Positions 1 to 7,530 of a stretch of DNA of 39,006 nucleotides are shown piece after piece (the stretch's first letter is position 1; every line of letters starts with the position of its first letter). The DNA is taken from contig JAUVIQ010000004.1 of assembly GCA_030592655.1 (NCBI GenBank), positions 1 to 39,006 on the forward strand, in the 5' to 3' direction. The notes beneath the pieces were generated by a model, which saw nothing but the letters and a program-made list of their open reading frames with translations, was not told where the DNA came from and searched no databases. Position numbers and translations under genes: made by a program. This DNA is from Planctomycetales bacterium. GTDB taxonomy: Bacteria > Planctomycetota > Phycisphaerae > SM23-33.

Positions 1-283
1 CCGCGCTGTTGCCTGCGACCCATCTGACGACCGGGACGCCGGCCCATCTGGTCTCCGCGTTGTTGCCTGCGACCCATCTGACGACCGGAACGCCAGCCCA
101 TCCGGTCTCCGTGCTGTTGCCTGCGACCCATCTGACGACCAGAACGCCGGCCCATCTGATCTCCGCGTTGTTGCCTGCGACCCATCTGACGACCGGGACG
201 TCGGCCCATCTGGTCTCCGCGATGCTGCCTGCGACCCATCTGACGACCGGGACGCCGGCCCATCTGATCGCCACGATGCTGCC
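1..283. repeat. 54-bp tandem repeat array inside the secreted repeat protein gene
   Basis: Five consecutive units of 54 bp start near 8, 62, 116, 170 and 224. Each contains the core GACCCATCTGACGACC, and the array continues past the left edge. The period is a multiple of three, so each unit encodes 18 residues. Units differ by only a few bases, which points to recent expansion by slippage or unequal crossing-over. Confidence 0.92.
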
Positions 284-638
284 TTGGGCGGTCCACCATC
301 CTCGGCTGATGCCGGCGTATCATTTCGCGGCGTCGGGCCATCTGACGATGGAGGCCCCGGCCTGGGCGGTTCGCCATTTCCGCCTTGCCGGGCCGACGCG
401 GCGCCGGAGCGTCAACGTCTTTGCCTCGCTGTTGGCGGAAGTTGCGGAAAATTCGCTCGGCCAGGTCCGGGTGCTTGATAAGCCAGCGGTTGATTTCGCG
501 GGCCTGGCGAGCGACTTTGTCGGGTTCGGTTCGCCTGTGCCGGGGCGAGTCTTGCGCCGGCTCGGCCAGAGCGGTGAGGCTCAATGCCGACACCAGGGCA
601 AAACTTACCAAAACCATTACAATCTTTCGTCTCTTCAT
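1..638 (-). CDS. Secreted arginine-rich protein with 18-residue tandem repeats (5' part; runs off the left edge)
   Basis: Reading the minus strand from the ATG at 636-638 gives an open frame of 212 codons with no stop before the window edge. An AGGAG ribosome-binding site (646-650) lies 7 bases upstream. The product starts with a typical signal peptide (basic MKRRK, hydrophobic core, likely cleavage after ALA at about residue 25), so it should be exported. Residues 26-115 are charged and include a probable helix (INRWLIKHPDLAERIFRNF). From about residue 118 the protein consists of repeats of RGDQMGRRPGRQMGRRQQ, five nearly identical copies before the edge. It is strongly basic and lacks cysteine, so it may bind an anionic partner such as polysaccharide, lipid head groups or nucleic acid; this is inference. 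I recognise no family. The plus-strand open frame over the same bases (PATHLTTGTPAHLVSALL repeats) is a shadow: it has no ribosome-binding site or signal peptide. Confidence 0.8.
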   Translation of the reverse strand, partial: MKRRKIVMVLVSFALVSALSLTALAEPAQDSPRHRRTEPDKVARQAREINRWLIKHPDLAERIFRNFRQQRGKDVDAPAPRRPGKAEMANRPGRGLHRQMARRREMIRRHQPRMVDRPRQHRGDQMGRRPGRQMGRRQHRGDQMGRRPGRQMGRRQQRGDQMGRRSGRQMGRRQQHGDRMGWRSGRQMGRRQQRGDQMGRRPGRQMGRRQQR

Positions 639-758
639 GACAGTTCTCCTAAAAGGCGTCTCTTTGACGCAGTCCTTGTTAGTATAAACGTAAGCAGGTG
701 TGGGATATTGCCGGTTGCGATTTTTTAATAAACCAGCCGGCGATTTTCAAGAACCCTT

Positions 759-2120
759 TCAGTGTTTGCGGATTGGCCGGGCTTTTCCCAGCGTCTTTTT
801 CCTTCGCAGTATGTGATGATACGCTTGTGCGAATCGGTGTGCCTCGTCGCGGACGCTCTGTAGCAGGCGTAGGGCGGGATCATTGCGTTTGAGCCTTATC
901 GCCCTCGACCGACCGTGGATATAGACCAGTTCTTCGCGCTTCGCCAGCGACAGCAGCACCGGCGGAGCGGCAGGTAACTGTTCCATCGCTTCACGAGCCG
1001 CAGCCAATTGACCTTTTCCGCCGTCGATGAGGATTATGTCGGGGAATAACTCCTCATCCCTGCCCGCCCGTTTGTACCGCCGGGCGACGACTTCGGCGAT
1101 TGCGGCGTAATCGTCACCAGCCTCGGCGGTGCGGATTTTATACCGACGGTATCCGCCCTTGAAAGGTTTTCCGTCGATGAAGCACACCAGCGAACCTGCT
1201 GTTTCAGCACCGCCGATATGGGCGATGTCAATGCCCTCGATTGTCCGGGGCGGGGCGTCCGAGCCGAGGATTTCCGCCAGACGGCCCAATCCATCAGCCG
1301 GGTCCACGTAGAACACCTCAGGCTGGAGATGCTCGCGGACAAGCCCGCGCTTCTGGAGTCCTTCCAGTGCGGTGAGTTGGTCCCGCAGCGCTGCCGCCCG
1401 CTCGAAATCGAGCGAATCGGATGCCTGGACCATCTCCCTGGTAAGCCGGCGCGAAACTACCGCCCCCTTCGACTCCATAAACCGTCGAAGATTACCGATG
1501 TCGCGGCGGTAGTCAGCCTTGGAAATCCTGCCCGCACACGGCGCGCTGCATTGTTTGATAGTGTGCAGGATGCAGGGTCGGAAGGCGGGACGATTATCGT
1601 CAGCCTCGGCGATGTCCAGTTTGCACGTGCGGAAGCCGAAGACCCGCTGGAGCAGCGGGATTGCCGCACGCAAGTCCGTTACCGAAACGAATGGGCCATA
1701 GAGTTTCACGCCTTTCGTCATCGGCTGGCGTGTAATTTCCACGCGCGGGAAGGCCTCGGCGGTGCGGATTTGCAGATAGGGGTATGATTTGCCGTCTTTG
1801 AGGCGCTCGTTGAACGGCGGCTGGATGTCTTTTATCAGTCGGTTTTCCCGCAGGAGTGCATCGACTTCGCTGTCGCATTCGAGAACGTCAACATCAGCCA
1901 CTCGCCCGGTAATCATACGGGCGATGTCAGGCCCGCGCGATTTTACAAGATCAGCCGCAGGCTGAAAGTAACTGCTCACGCGGGAACGCAGCGATTTCGC
2001 CTTCCCGACATATAGCACCCGCCCAGCCGAGTCCTTAAACAGATACACCCCCGCCCCAATCGGCAGGGCGGCAGCCTTCTCCCGCAACCCCGCCAACACC
2101 TTCTCGCGTTTAGACGCCAT
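759..2120 (-). CDS. uvrC: UvrABC excinuclease subunit C, short form without the C-terminal HhH domain
   Basis: UvrC makes the two incisions of bacterial nucleotide excision repair after loading by UvrA/UvrB. The 453-residue product has the N-terminal GIY-YIG nuclease (GAGVYLFKDSAG, then LYVGKAKSLRSR), four cysteines in the order C-11-C-7-C-3-C around residues 166-190 that match the Fe-S cysteines of the family (RPCILHTIKQCSAPC), a UVR domain that contacts UvrB (SLDFERAAALRDQL), and the RNase H-like 5' nuclease with catalytic acids in EGIDIAH and LIDGGKGQL and the histidine in DEAHRFA. It stops soon after DEAHRFA. Typical UvrC proteins are about 600 residues with a tandem helix-hairpin-helix at the end; none is visible here or in the DNA just downstream. 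The ATG at 2118-2120 is the natural start. It lies divergent to the hicB-like gene. Confidence 0.93.
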   Translation of the reverse strand: MASKREKVLAGLREKAAALPIGAGVYLFKDSAGRVLYVGKAKSLRSRVSSYFQPAADLVKSRGPDIARMITGRVADVDVLECDSEVDALLRENRLIKDIQPPFNERLKDGKSYPYLQIRTAEAFPRVEITRQPMTKGVKLYGPFVSVTDLRAAIPLLQRVFGFRTCKLDIAEADDNRPAFRPCILHTIKQCSAPCAGRISKADYRRDIGNLRRFMESKGAVVSRRLTREMVQASDSLDFERAAALRDQLTALEGLQKRGLVREHLQPEVFYVDPADGLGRLAEILGSDAPPRTIEGIDIAHIGGAETAGSLVCFIDGKPFKGGYRRYKIRTAEAGDDYAAIAEVVARRYKRAGRDEELFPDIILIDGGKGQLAAAREAMEQLPAAPPVLLSLAKREELVYIHGRSRAIRLKRNDPALRLLQSVRDEAHRFAQAYHHILRRKKTLGKARPIRKH

Positions 2121-2127
2121 TGAGAGT

Positions 2128-2133
2128 ATTATA
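2128..2133 (-). promoter_or_regulatory. Candidate -10 element of uvrC, implying a leaderless mRNA
   Basis: On the minus strand a perfect TATAAT is followed by 7 bases (ACTCTCA) and then the uvrC ATG, with no ribosome-binding site between. If used, transcription would begin at or next to the start codon. No convincing -35 hexamer is seen at 16-18 bases, so this is tentative. Confidence 0.35.
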
Positions 2134-2157
2134 CATCAAAGTACCTCTGGGCGAGAG

Positions 2158-2186
2158 TTGCCTTCGTTCTGGTGGGGGTGTATCAT
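2158..2186 (+). promoter_or_regulatory. Sigma-70-like promoter for the hicB-like/deacetylase pair
   Basis: TTGCCT (2158-2163), a 17-bp spacer and TATCAT (2181-2186) match the sigma-70 consensus at 4 of 6 and 5 of 6 positions. The element lies 45 bp upstream of the hicB-like start in the divergent uvrC intergenic region. Confidence 0.5.
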
Positions 2187-2231
2187 GATTTAAGAGATGA
2201 GTGAAACCACATATCAACACGGGAATCCGCT

Positions 2232-2417
2232 ATGAAAGAATCACACGAACCCAAGACCAGCCGGATCAAGGTAATCATCGAACATGCTGAGGACGGTTAT
2301 ATCGCTTATCCGCTCGGTATGAAAGGCGTAGTTGTCGGACAGGGAGGCACATACGAACATACCCTAGCCGACGTAACCTCGGCGATTCAGACGCACCTGC
2401 GTGAGTTTGGGTCATGA
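2232..2417 (+). CDS. HicB-like small protein, without a HicA partner
   Basis: This 61-residue protein has the HicB antitoxin N-terminal pattern: a beta strand (IKVIIEHAEDGYIAYPLGM), a glycine-rich turn (VVVGQGGTYEHTLADV) and a helix (TSAIQTHLREFG). In toxin-antitoxin pairs HicB neutralises the mRNA interferase HicA and often represses its own operon. No HicA-like gene lies on either side. The stop codon instead overlaps the start of the deacetylase-family gene (ATGA at 2414-2417), suggesting translational coupling. The protein lacks the C-terminal DNA-binding extension found in longer HicB proteins. It may be a domesticated orphan rather than an antitoxin. Confidence 0.7.
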   Translation: MKESHEPKTSRIKVIIEHAEDGYIAYPLGMKGVVVGQGGTYEHTLADVTSAIQTHLREFGS

Positions 2418-3541
2418 AGAAACGAACATCGAAAAAGCGACGTAAGCGGATAATTCTGGCGGCGGCCAGTGGTGTTATTGCTTTGGTGGTTTTCGGGTGT
2501 GTTTATCCGCCGAAGTCGTTTCGGGCCGTCAAGCAGCCGAGGGAGGGTCGGGCGATGAACGATAAGGTGGCCATTGTCTATTCCAAGCATTACCAGATAA
2601 ACGTCGGCGGGCTGGAGAAACTGCACTCGTTCGACATCCACAAGTACGCAAAAATATACCTTGCCCTGAATACCGCCGGCCTGCTTCGCCCCGAAGACGT
2701 CTTCGTTCCCGAATCCGATACTGAAGAACAAATCCTTCTGGTTCACTCGCCGGAATTTCTGGCGAGTCTGAAGAATTCTAAAACGGTCGCGCGATACCTC
2801 GAAGCCCCGATTATCGCAGCCGCTCCGGCGGGGCTCGTCGATGCGGCTGTGCTAAACGCCTTCCGTTACGCCACGGGCGGGACGATCCTTGCCGGTCGGC
2901 TGGCGCTGAAGCACGGTATCGCAATCAACCTCGCCGGCGGATACCATCACGCCAAGCCGAACGCGGGCGAAGGTTTCAACGTCTATGCCGATATGGCCAT
3001 CGCAATTCGCGCGCTCCAGAAGGACGGCCTCATCAAGCGGGCGCTCATTGTCGATCTGGATGTTCACCAGGGCAACGGCTCTGCTGTGATCTTCGCCGGC
3101 GATGAGGCAGTGTTCACCTTCTCAATGCACGAAGACGATATCTACCCGATCCCGAAAGCCAAATCCGACTTTGACGTGGAATTACCGGCAGGGACGGGCG
3201 ACGAGAAATACCTTCGCTTGCTGGCAATGTGTCTGCCGAAGGTAATCGCGGCTGCCAGGCCCGATATAGTCTTTATTCAGGCCGGTTGCGACACGCTCGC
3301 CGGCGACCCGTTGGCGAGGTTGAAAATGACGGCAGAGGGAATCGTCAAGCGGGACGCGATGGTGATTGACCGCTGCGTCAGCGAAGGCATCCCTGTAGTG
3401 ATGTGCCTCGGCGGCGGGTACAGCGAGAATGCCTGGAAGGTGCAGTACGACAGCGTCCGACGGACGATTGAGAAGTACAACCCATCCGGCGGCAACCGCC
3501 CTCGACGTCCGACGGCGAAGGAAAAACTCTACACGAAGTAA
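2414..3541 (+). CDS. Membrane-anchored histone deacetylase superfamily protein
   Basis: The catalytic core (from about residue 48) is a zinc-dependent arginase/deacetylase-fold protein. It shows the His-His dyad (GGYHHAKPNAGEGFN), the zinc ligands (Asp and His in DLDVHQGNG, Asp in QAGCDTLAGDP) and the active-site Tyr (LGGGYSENAW). Bacterial members remove acyl groups from polyamines, small molecules or proteins; the substrate here is unknown. Before the core is a basic tail (MKKRTSKKRRKR), a hydrophobic segment and a lipobox-like VFGC at about residues 26-29, so this start predicts an enzyme anchored outside the cytoplasm. An internal ATG at 2555 has a stronger ribosome-binding site (GGGAGG, 8-bp spacing) and would give a soluble form beginning MNDKVAIVY. 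The first start overlaps the hicB-like stop. Both starts are plausible. Confidence 0.85.
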   Translation: MKKRTSKKRRKRIILAAASGVIALVVFGCVYPPKSFRAVKQPREGRAMNDKVAIVYSKHYQINVGGLEKLHSFDIHKYAKIYLALNTAGLLRPEDVFVPESDTEEQILLVHSPEFLASLKNSKTVARYLEAPIIAAAPAGLVDAAVLNAFRYATGGTILAGRLALKHGIAINLAGGYHHAKPNAGEGFNVYADMAIAIRALQKDGLIKRALIVDLDVHQGNGSAVIFAGDEAVFTFSMHEDDIYPIPKAKSDFDVELPAGTGDEKYLRLLAMCLPKVIAAARPDIVFIQAGCDTLAGDPLARLKMTAEGIVKRDAMVIDRCVSEGIPVVMCLGGGYSENAWKVQYDSVRRTIEKYNPSGGNRPRRPTAKEKLYTK

Positions 3542-3653
3542 CCCGGAGGCGGCGAAAAGAATTTAATTACTACATTGAACGTTGCTATTGCAGTGGTATA
3601 GAATTAGATGTAGAATAAACCAGTAGTTTGAGTTTGAGTCTGTGTATGTCTTC

Positions 3654-3723
3654 GGGCGGTCAGGCGTGAACCCCGGCGAGTCTCCCCCCGCTCGCCACGT
3701 GCCTGCCGCCCGCTTTATTTTTA
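3654..3723 (+). terminator. Long GC-rich hairpin with T-rich tail downstream of the deacetylase gene
   Basis: Arms GGGCGGTCAGGCGTG (from 3654) and CACGTGCCTGCCGCCC (to 3711) pair with one bulged base, and an inner stem GGCGAG/CTCGCC closes the loop. The tail GCTTTATTTTTAAA follows. It is suited to intrinsic termination of the plus-strand transcript, about 110 bp after the stop. A small structured RNA is an alternative, but I recognise no family. Confidence 0.5.
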
Positions 3724-3738
3724 AACATCACAAGATAC

Positions 3739-3832
3739 GGGTGGCACGGTCAAGCGCAGCTTGGCCGTGGAATATCCGATTACGCACACCACGGCCAATC
3801 TTCCGCTGCGCTCCAGATTGACCGTGCCACCC
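3739..3832. repeat. Imperfect inverted repeat between the deacetylase gene and thiE
   Basis: GGGTGGCACGGTCAA (from 3739) pairs with ATTGACCGTGCCACCC (to 3832), and CTTGGCCGTGG with CCACGGCCAAT inside. It begins one base after the thiE stop on the other strand, so it can fold in both convergent transcripts. It is related in sequence style (GGTGGCAC...GTGCCAC) to the hairpin at 24740-24792 inside a pseudopilin gene, suggesting a dispersed palindromic family. Confidence 0.75.
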
Positions 3833-3833
3833 A

Positions 3834-4874
3834 TTATTGTTTGTGAGTGAGTTGTTTTTTGATTTCGGCGGCGGCTTTGGCGGGATCGTCAGCGGCGATG
3901 ACGGCGGAGCAGACAGCCGCCCGGCGAACACCGACAGCGACGAGTTCGCCGATATTATCGGCTGTGATTCCGCCGATGGCAACGTGGGGTATCTGGATTT
4001 CTGCAATCACCTCTTTGAGATAGGCTGCGCCGGCGACGGGTCCGGCGTCTTTTGTAGCGGTGGGGAACATCGGTCCGACGCCGATGTAATCGGCTCCGTC
4101 GCTTGCAGCGGCGCGGGCCTGGGCGATATTGTGCGTGGAGCCCCCGACAATGAACCTTCCTTCGCCGAGGCTTCGGCGGGCGTCGGCGACGGGTATATCA
4201 TCCTGACCGAGATGTACGCCGTCAGCGCCGACGATCGCAGCGATGTCCGGTCGGTCGTTGATTATCAGCAGCACGCCGGCAGCCTGCGTGATTTCCCGCA
4301 CCCGACGGGCATGGGCGAGTAATTTCCTGTCGGACATTTCCTTTTCGCGGATTTGGATGCAATCGGCTCCGCCGGCGATAACAGCCTGGCCCGTTGCAAT
4401 CGGATCGGATTTGCACAGGTGCGAAGTCAGCAGGACGTAAAGGCGTACCTTTCCGAATTTTTCACCCACCGCCAGCCGCAGCGCCAGTTGCTGCTCCAGC
4501 GTGTATGCGTCGTATCGCATTGATTCGAACTGACCTGCGGTTTCCGGTTTTGCGACTTTTGCGTATTCCTCCAGCGTTCGCAACGCTTCGGTGAGTCGTT
4601 TGCACGCGGCGGTAGCGACATCGGCTGCGTCTGACCGGTCGGTTTCGCCGGAAGAGGTAATCGCCGTGCCCACGTCGCCGGGAGTATCGCGGGCGGCCAG
4701 CAGCGCATTGGCAGGAAAAGGCTCCACTGCCTCCCGCAACCGGTTTCGCAGTTCCTTGGCCGATGACGAAATGGTCGCGTCGTCCAGAATGAAGCGAGCG
4801 AAGTCCTCAATCACCCGCATCGCTTCGCGTGCGCGATTGAAGTTGGCGTCCAGGATGCGGTAAATCTGTCGCAT
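3834..4874 (-). CDS. thiE: Bifunctional ThiD2-ThiE: HMP-phosphate kinase-like domain fused to thiamine-phosphate synthase
   Basis: ThiE joins hydroxymethylpyrimidine diphosphate and thiazole phosphate to make thiamine phosphate. Residues about 140-346 are the ThiE TIM barrel: IQIREKEMSDRKLL, IINDRPDIAAIVGADGVHLG, VGGSTHNIAQA and IGVGPMFPTATKD are characteristic phosphate- and pyrimidine-binding segments. Residues 1-130 (MRQIYRILDANFNRAREAMR) match the ThiD2 domain, known in cyanobacteria and some other phyla as an alternative HMP-phosphate kinase and often fused to ThiE. At 346 residues it has the length of the fused form. It starts 41 bases after glyA on the same strand, across a terminator-like hairpin, and has no clear ribosome-binding site. 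Confidence 0.92.
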   Translation of the reverse strand: MRQIYRILDANFNRAREAMRVIEDFARFILDDATISSSAKELRNRLREAVEPFPANALLAARDTPGDVGTAITSSGETDRSDAADVATAACKRLTEALRTLEEYAKVAKPETAGQFESMRYDAYTLEQQLALRLAVGEKFGKVRLYVLLTSHLCKSDPIATGQAVIAGGADCIQIREKEMSDRKLLAHARRVREITQAAGVLLIINDRPDIAAIVGADGVHLGQDDIPVADARRSLGEGRFIVGGSTHNIAQARAAASDGADYIGVGPMFPTATKDAGPVAGAAYLKEVIAEIQIPHVAIGGITADNIGELVAVGVRRAAVCSAVIAADDPAKAAAEIKKQLTHKQ

Positions 4875-4885
4875 TTCGATAGGTT

Positions 4886-4913
4886 ACAAAACCGACGGAT
4901 AGCTATCCGTCGG
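4886..4913 (-). terminator. Perfect palindromic hairpin plus T-run between glyA and thiE
   Basis: Just after the glyA stop codon the minus strand reads CCGACGGATAGCTATCCGTCGG and then TTTTG. The 22-base perfect palindrome (4892-4913) with a T-run is a classic intrinsic terminator. Its tail ends only 11 bases before the thiE ATG, so it either ends glyA transcription or attenuates thiE expression. Confidence 0.65.
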
Positions 4914-4915
4914 CT

Positions 4916-6175
4916 TTACGTTTCCCGGTTATTCTGGTTTGGAATTGGGAAGGCTTCGCACATTTCCAGAACTTCCTTACCAATTCGTGCGATGAGGGTT
5001 TCGTCTTCGTAGTTGGTGAGGATTTGGTCGATCCACTGTCCGATTATTTTCATCTCCGGTTCTTTCATTTCTCGCGTGGTGAGTGCGGGCGTTCCGAACC
5101 TTATGCCTGATGTCTGCATCGGCGGTCGCGGGTCGAACGGGATGACGTTTTTATTGGCTACCAGTCTCGCCTCGGCAAGTGCGCCTGAAGCGACGTGTCC
5201 GTTGAGGTTTTCATCCCGGCTTCGCAGGTCCACGAGCATCAGGTGATTGTCCGTCCCGCCGGTTACGAGTCGCCAGCCTTTTTCCATCAGTGCATCAGCC
5301 AGTGCGGCGGCGTTTGCGACGACCTGTTTTGCGTAGTCGGCGAATTCGGGTCTGGACGCTTCGGCGAGTGCGACGGCCTTGGCGATTATCTGGTGCATGA
5401 AGGGTCCGCCCTGAAGTCCCGGAAAGACGGCTGAATCCACCTTTTTCGCCCATTGGTTTTTGCACATGATGATTCCGCTTCGCGGGCCTCGGAGTGTCTT
5501 GTGCGTGGTGGTCGTTACGAAGTCGGCGTGCGGTACGGGCGAGGGATGCACCCTGCCGGCGACGAGTCCGGCTATGTGAGCGATGTCGCAGAGCAGGTAC
5601 GCGCCGGTCTCGGCGGCGATTTTCCCGAAGGCTTCGAAATCAATCGTTCGAGGGTATGCCGACGCGCCGGCGATGATTATTTTCGGGCGGGACTTCAACG
5701 CCAAATCGCGCACAGCGTCCATGTCGAGCATCTCGGTGTCTTTGCTCAGCGTGTAGAAAACGGCGTTATAGTAGATTCCCGAATAATTCAGCCTCAGCCC
5801 GTGCGAAAGGTCTCCTCCGTGCGATAGGTCCATCCCCATCATCGTATCGCCCGGATCGAGTGCAGCCATGTACACGGCAATGTTGGCGCTGGTTCCGCAG
5901 TGAGGCTGGACGTTGGCGTGTTCAGCGCCGAAGAGCGCCTTGGCGCGGTCGATCGCAAGTTGTTCAGCCCGGTCGGACTCTCGGCATCCGCGATAATAAC
6001 GACGCTCCGGATATCCCTCGGCGTACTTGTCGGTCATCACCGATCCGGTCGCTTCGAGCACGGCTGCCGAGGCGTGGTTTTCCGACGCGATAAGTTCAAG
6101 CGTATCCTGTTGCCTGTTACGTTCCGCCTGGAGGATACCGAATACCTCCGGGTCGGTTTGAGATAACGTCGTCAT
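4916..6175 (-). CDS. glyA: Serine hydroxymethyltransferase
   Basis: GlyA is the PLP enzyme that interconverts serine and glycine and charges tetrahydrofolate with a one-carbon unit. Family signatures: ELIASENHASAAVLEA near the N-terminus, YAEGYPERRYYRGC, the PLP lysine in VTTTTHKTLRGPRSG, and FPGLQGGPFMH. At 419 residues it has the usual bacterial length. I place the start at the ATG 6173-6175 because GGAG lies 5 bases upstream (TTGGAGAAAAACATG); an in-frame TTG four codons earlier overlaps that site and is unlikely. A terminator-like palindrome follows the stop. It is divergent to the thioredoxin-fold gene. Confidence 0.96.
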   Translation of the reverse strand: MTTLSQTDPEVFGILQAERNRQQDTLELIASENHASAAVLEATGSVMTDKYAEGYPERRYYRGCRESDRAEQLAIDRAKALFGAEHANVQPHCGTSANIAVYMAALDPGDTMMGMDLSHGGDLSHGLRLNYSGIYYNAVFYTLSKDTEMLDMDAVRDLALKSRPKIIIAGASAYPRTIDFEAFGKIAAETGAYLLCDIAHIAGLVAGRVHPSPVPHADFVTTTTHKTLRGPRSGIIMCKNQWAKKVDSAVFPGLQGGPFMHQIIAKAVALAEASRPEFADYAKQVVANAAALADALMEKGWRLVTGGTDNHLMLVDLRSRDENLNGHVASGALAEARLVANKNVIPFDPRPPMQTSGIRFGTPALTTREMKEPEMKIIGQWIDQILTNYEDETLIARIGKEVLEMCEAFPIPNQNNRET

Positions 6176-6302
6176 GTTTTTCTCCAATTACTCCGAACCG
6201 ACCGACTCTGGCCGGGAGAACGAATATACTCCCCCCGGTCATTTTACGCAAGTGGCGCTGTACCTTCTTCCGGCGGAAGATTATACTCGAAGGAGATTTA
6301 TT

Positions 6303-6830
6303 ATGGAGCATCCGCAGATGAACCAGACAAACGAGAAAACTTCCGGGCGTAAGGGCGGCAAGTCGTCGAGCGAGCGTTGGGTCAAGAGAGGCTTTTTACT
6401 GGTGCTTCTGTTGGCGGTGGTGATTATCGGCTACATGCAGTTTCGAGGTCCGAGGCTGGGATGGTCCGGCGATCTTGAGCAGGCATTGTCGGCGGCGAAA
6501 GCCGAGGGGCGATGCGTCGTGGTTTTCGTCAGGTCGTTTCCCACCAGCGCCACCGGAAAGTGGATGGTCAGCAAGACGCTGAGCAAAGGCAGAAACAAAG
6601 AGGCGCTTGAAAAAGGTAATTTTCTGCTGGTGGAGATTCGATTGGATCGATCTTCCGACTGGGCGAAGAAGTACGGCGTTACGAAGACGCCGACAATGCT
6701 CCTGATAGCGCCGGACGGAGAAAAATTCCACAAGGCAGAGGGGAAAATCGGAGAGACCGATTTTCGCCATAAGTTCCTCAAGGCCCTGACGCCAGAGGAC
6801 GCACCTTCAAACTCTTCTTCGACGCCTTGA
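6303..6830 (+). CDS. Membrane-anchored thioredoxin-fold protein lacking CxxC
   Basis: The 175-residue product has a polar basic N-terminus, one transmembrane helix (GFLLVLLLAVVIIGYM, about residues 27-43) and a thioredoxin-like domain: CVVVFVRSFPTSATGKWM in place of the usual WCxxC strand-loop-helix, then YGVTKTPTMLLIAPDG with the conserved cis-proline TPT. The redox cysteine pair is replaced (SFPTSAT), so it is probably not a disulfide oxidoreductase and may bind peptides or partner proteins. The start at 6303 has a strong AAGGAG site 7 bases upstream; the frame is open further upstream but without support. Its 3' end overlaps the convergent glycosyltransferase gene by 24 bp. Confidence 0.8.
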   Translation: MEHPQMNQTNEKTSGRKGGKSSSERWVKRGFLLVLLLAVVIIGYMQFRGPRLGWSGDLEQALSAAKAEGRCVVVFVRSFPTSATGKWMVSKTLSKGRNKEALEKGNFLLVEIRLDRSSDWAKKYGVTKTPTMLLIAPDGEKFHKAEGKIGETDFRHKFLKALTPEDAPSNSSSTP

Positions 6831-7520
6831 CGGGCGGTACCTGAAAATGCAGCAAATCGCTTCGATCCCGTCAGCCAGGCCGATCTTTTTACCTTCACGG
6901 ACGGTTCGGGGCGAGTAACTGATAGGACTCTGACGGATGCGCACGCCCAGGGCGGCGATCCTGGCTGTAACCTCAGGCTCGAAACCGAAGCGGTCCTGCT
7001 CCAGATGTATCCGCTCCAGTACATCCCGCCGGAACATTTTGTAGCATGTTTCCATGTCCGCCAGCGCCAGACCCGTGGTGCGATTGCTCAGCCAGGTCAG
7101 GAACCTGTTGGCCAGGTAGTTGCCGATTCTCGCCCCGGCCCGGCCCGTAGTGAATCTGCTTCCGAAGACGACGTCGGCGTCCCCAGCCAGAAGCGGTTCC
7201 AGGAGCGTCGGAAGGTCGGACGGGTCGTATTCGAGGTCGGCATCCTGTACGACGACGAAATCGCCCGTCGCTGCGGCGAATCCGGTCCGCAAGGCGGCGC
7301 CTTTCCCGCGATTGTGCGGGTGAAATTTAATTATTACGTCAGGCCGCTCGGCTTCGAATGCCCGCAATTGCTCCGTCGTGCCGTCGGTCGAGCCGTCATC
7401 GACGAGGATAATCTCCCGCTGAACGCCGCTTAAATCAACGGCTTCGAGATGAGCGATAACCTCGCGCCAGGTGTCGCGCTCGTTGCAGATTGGAACGACG
7501 ATTGAAAGCGTTTTCTGCAC
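6807..7520 (-). CDS. Family 2 glycosyltransferase, dolichol-phosphate-mannose synthase-like
   Basis: This 237-residue GT-A protein has SIVVPICNERDTW, the nucleotide-sugar-binding ILVDDGSTDGT, NRGKGAALRTGFAAATGD and the metal-binding VVQDADLEYDPSDLP. Such enzymes transfer a sugar from a nucleotide donor to a polyprenyl phosphate at the membrane, for glycan or glycoprotein synthesis. It lacks the C-terminal transmembrane helices found in some relatives. The start is GTG with GAGG 7 bases upstream; the end is very basic (RYRPSRRRRRV). The specific sugar cannot be told from sequence. Confidence 0.88.
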   Translation of the reverse strand: MQKTLSIVVPICNERDTWREVIAHLEAVDLSGVQREIILVDDGSTDGTTEQLRAFEAERPDVIIKFHPHNRGKGAALRTGFAAATGDFVVVQDADLEYDPSDLPTLLEPLLAGDADVVFGSRFTTGRAGARIGNYLANRFLTWLSNRTTGLALADMETCYKMFRRDVLERIHLEQDRFGFEPEVTARIAALGVRIRQSPISYSPRTVREGKKIGLADGIEAICCIFRYRPSRRRRRV

Positions 7521-7530
7521 AGAAAAACCT

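Noticed and set aside
1..283. Regular repeats suggesting a CRISPR array
   Set aside because: The 54-bp units are nearly identical along their whole length with no unique spacers, and they encode a periodic peptide.
9..728. Plus-strand open frame of 239 codons with PATHLTTGTPAHLVSALL repeats
   Set aside because: It is the complement of the repeat gene on the minus strand, which alone has a ribosome-binding site, signal peptide and sensible domain order.
3654..3723. 6S or SRP-type small RNA
   Set aside because: Neither the 6S central bubble nor the SRP loop motif is present; a terminator hairpin is the simpler reading.
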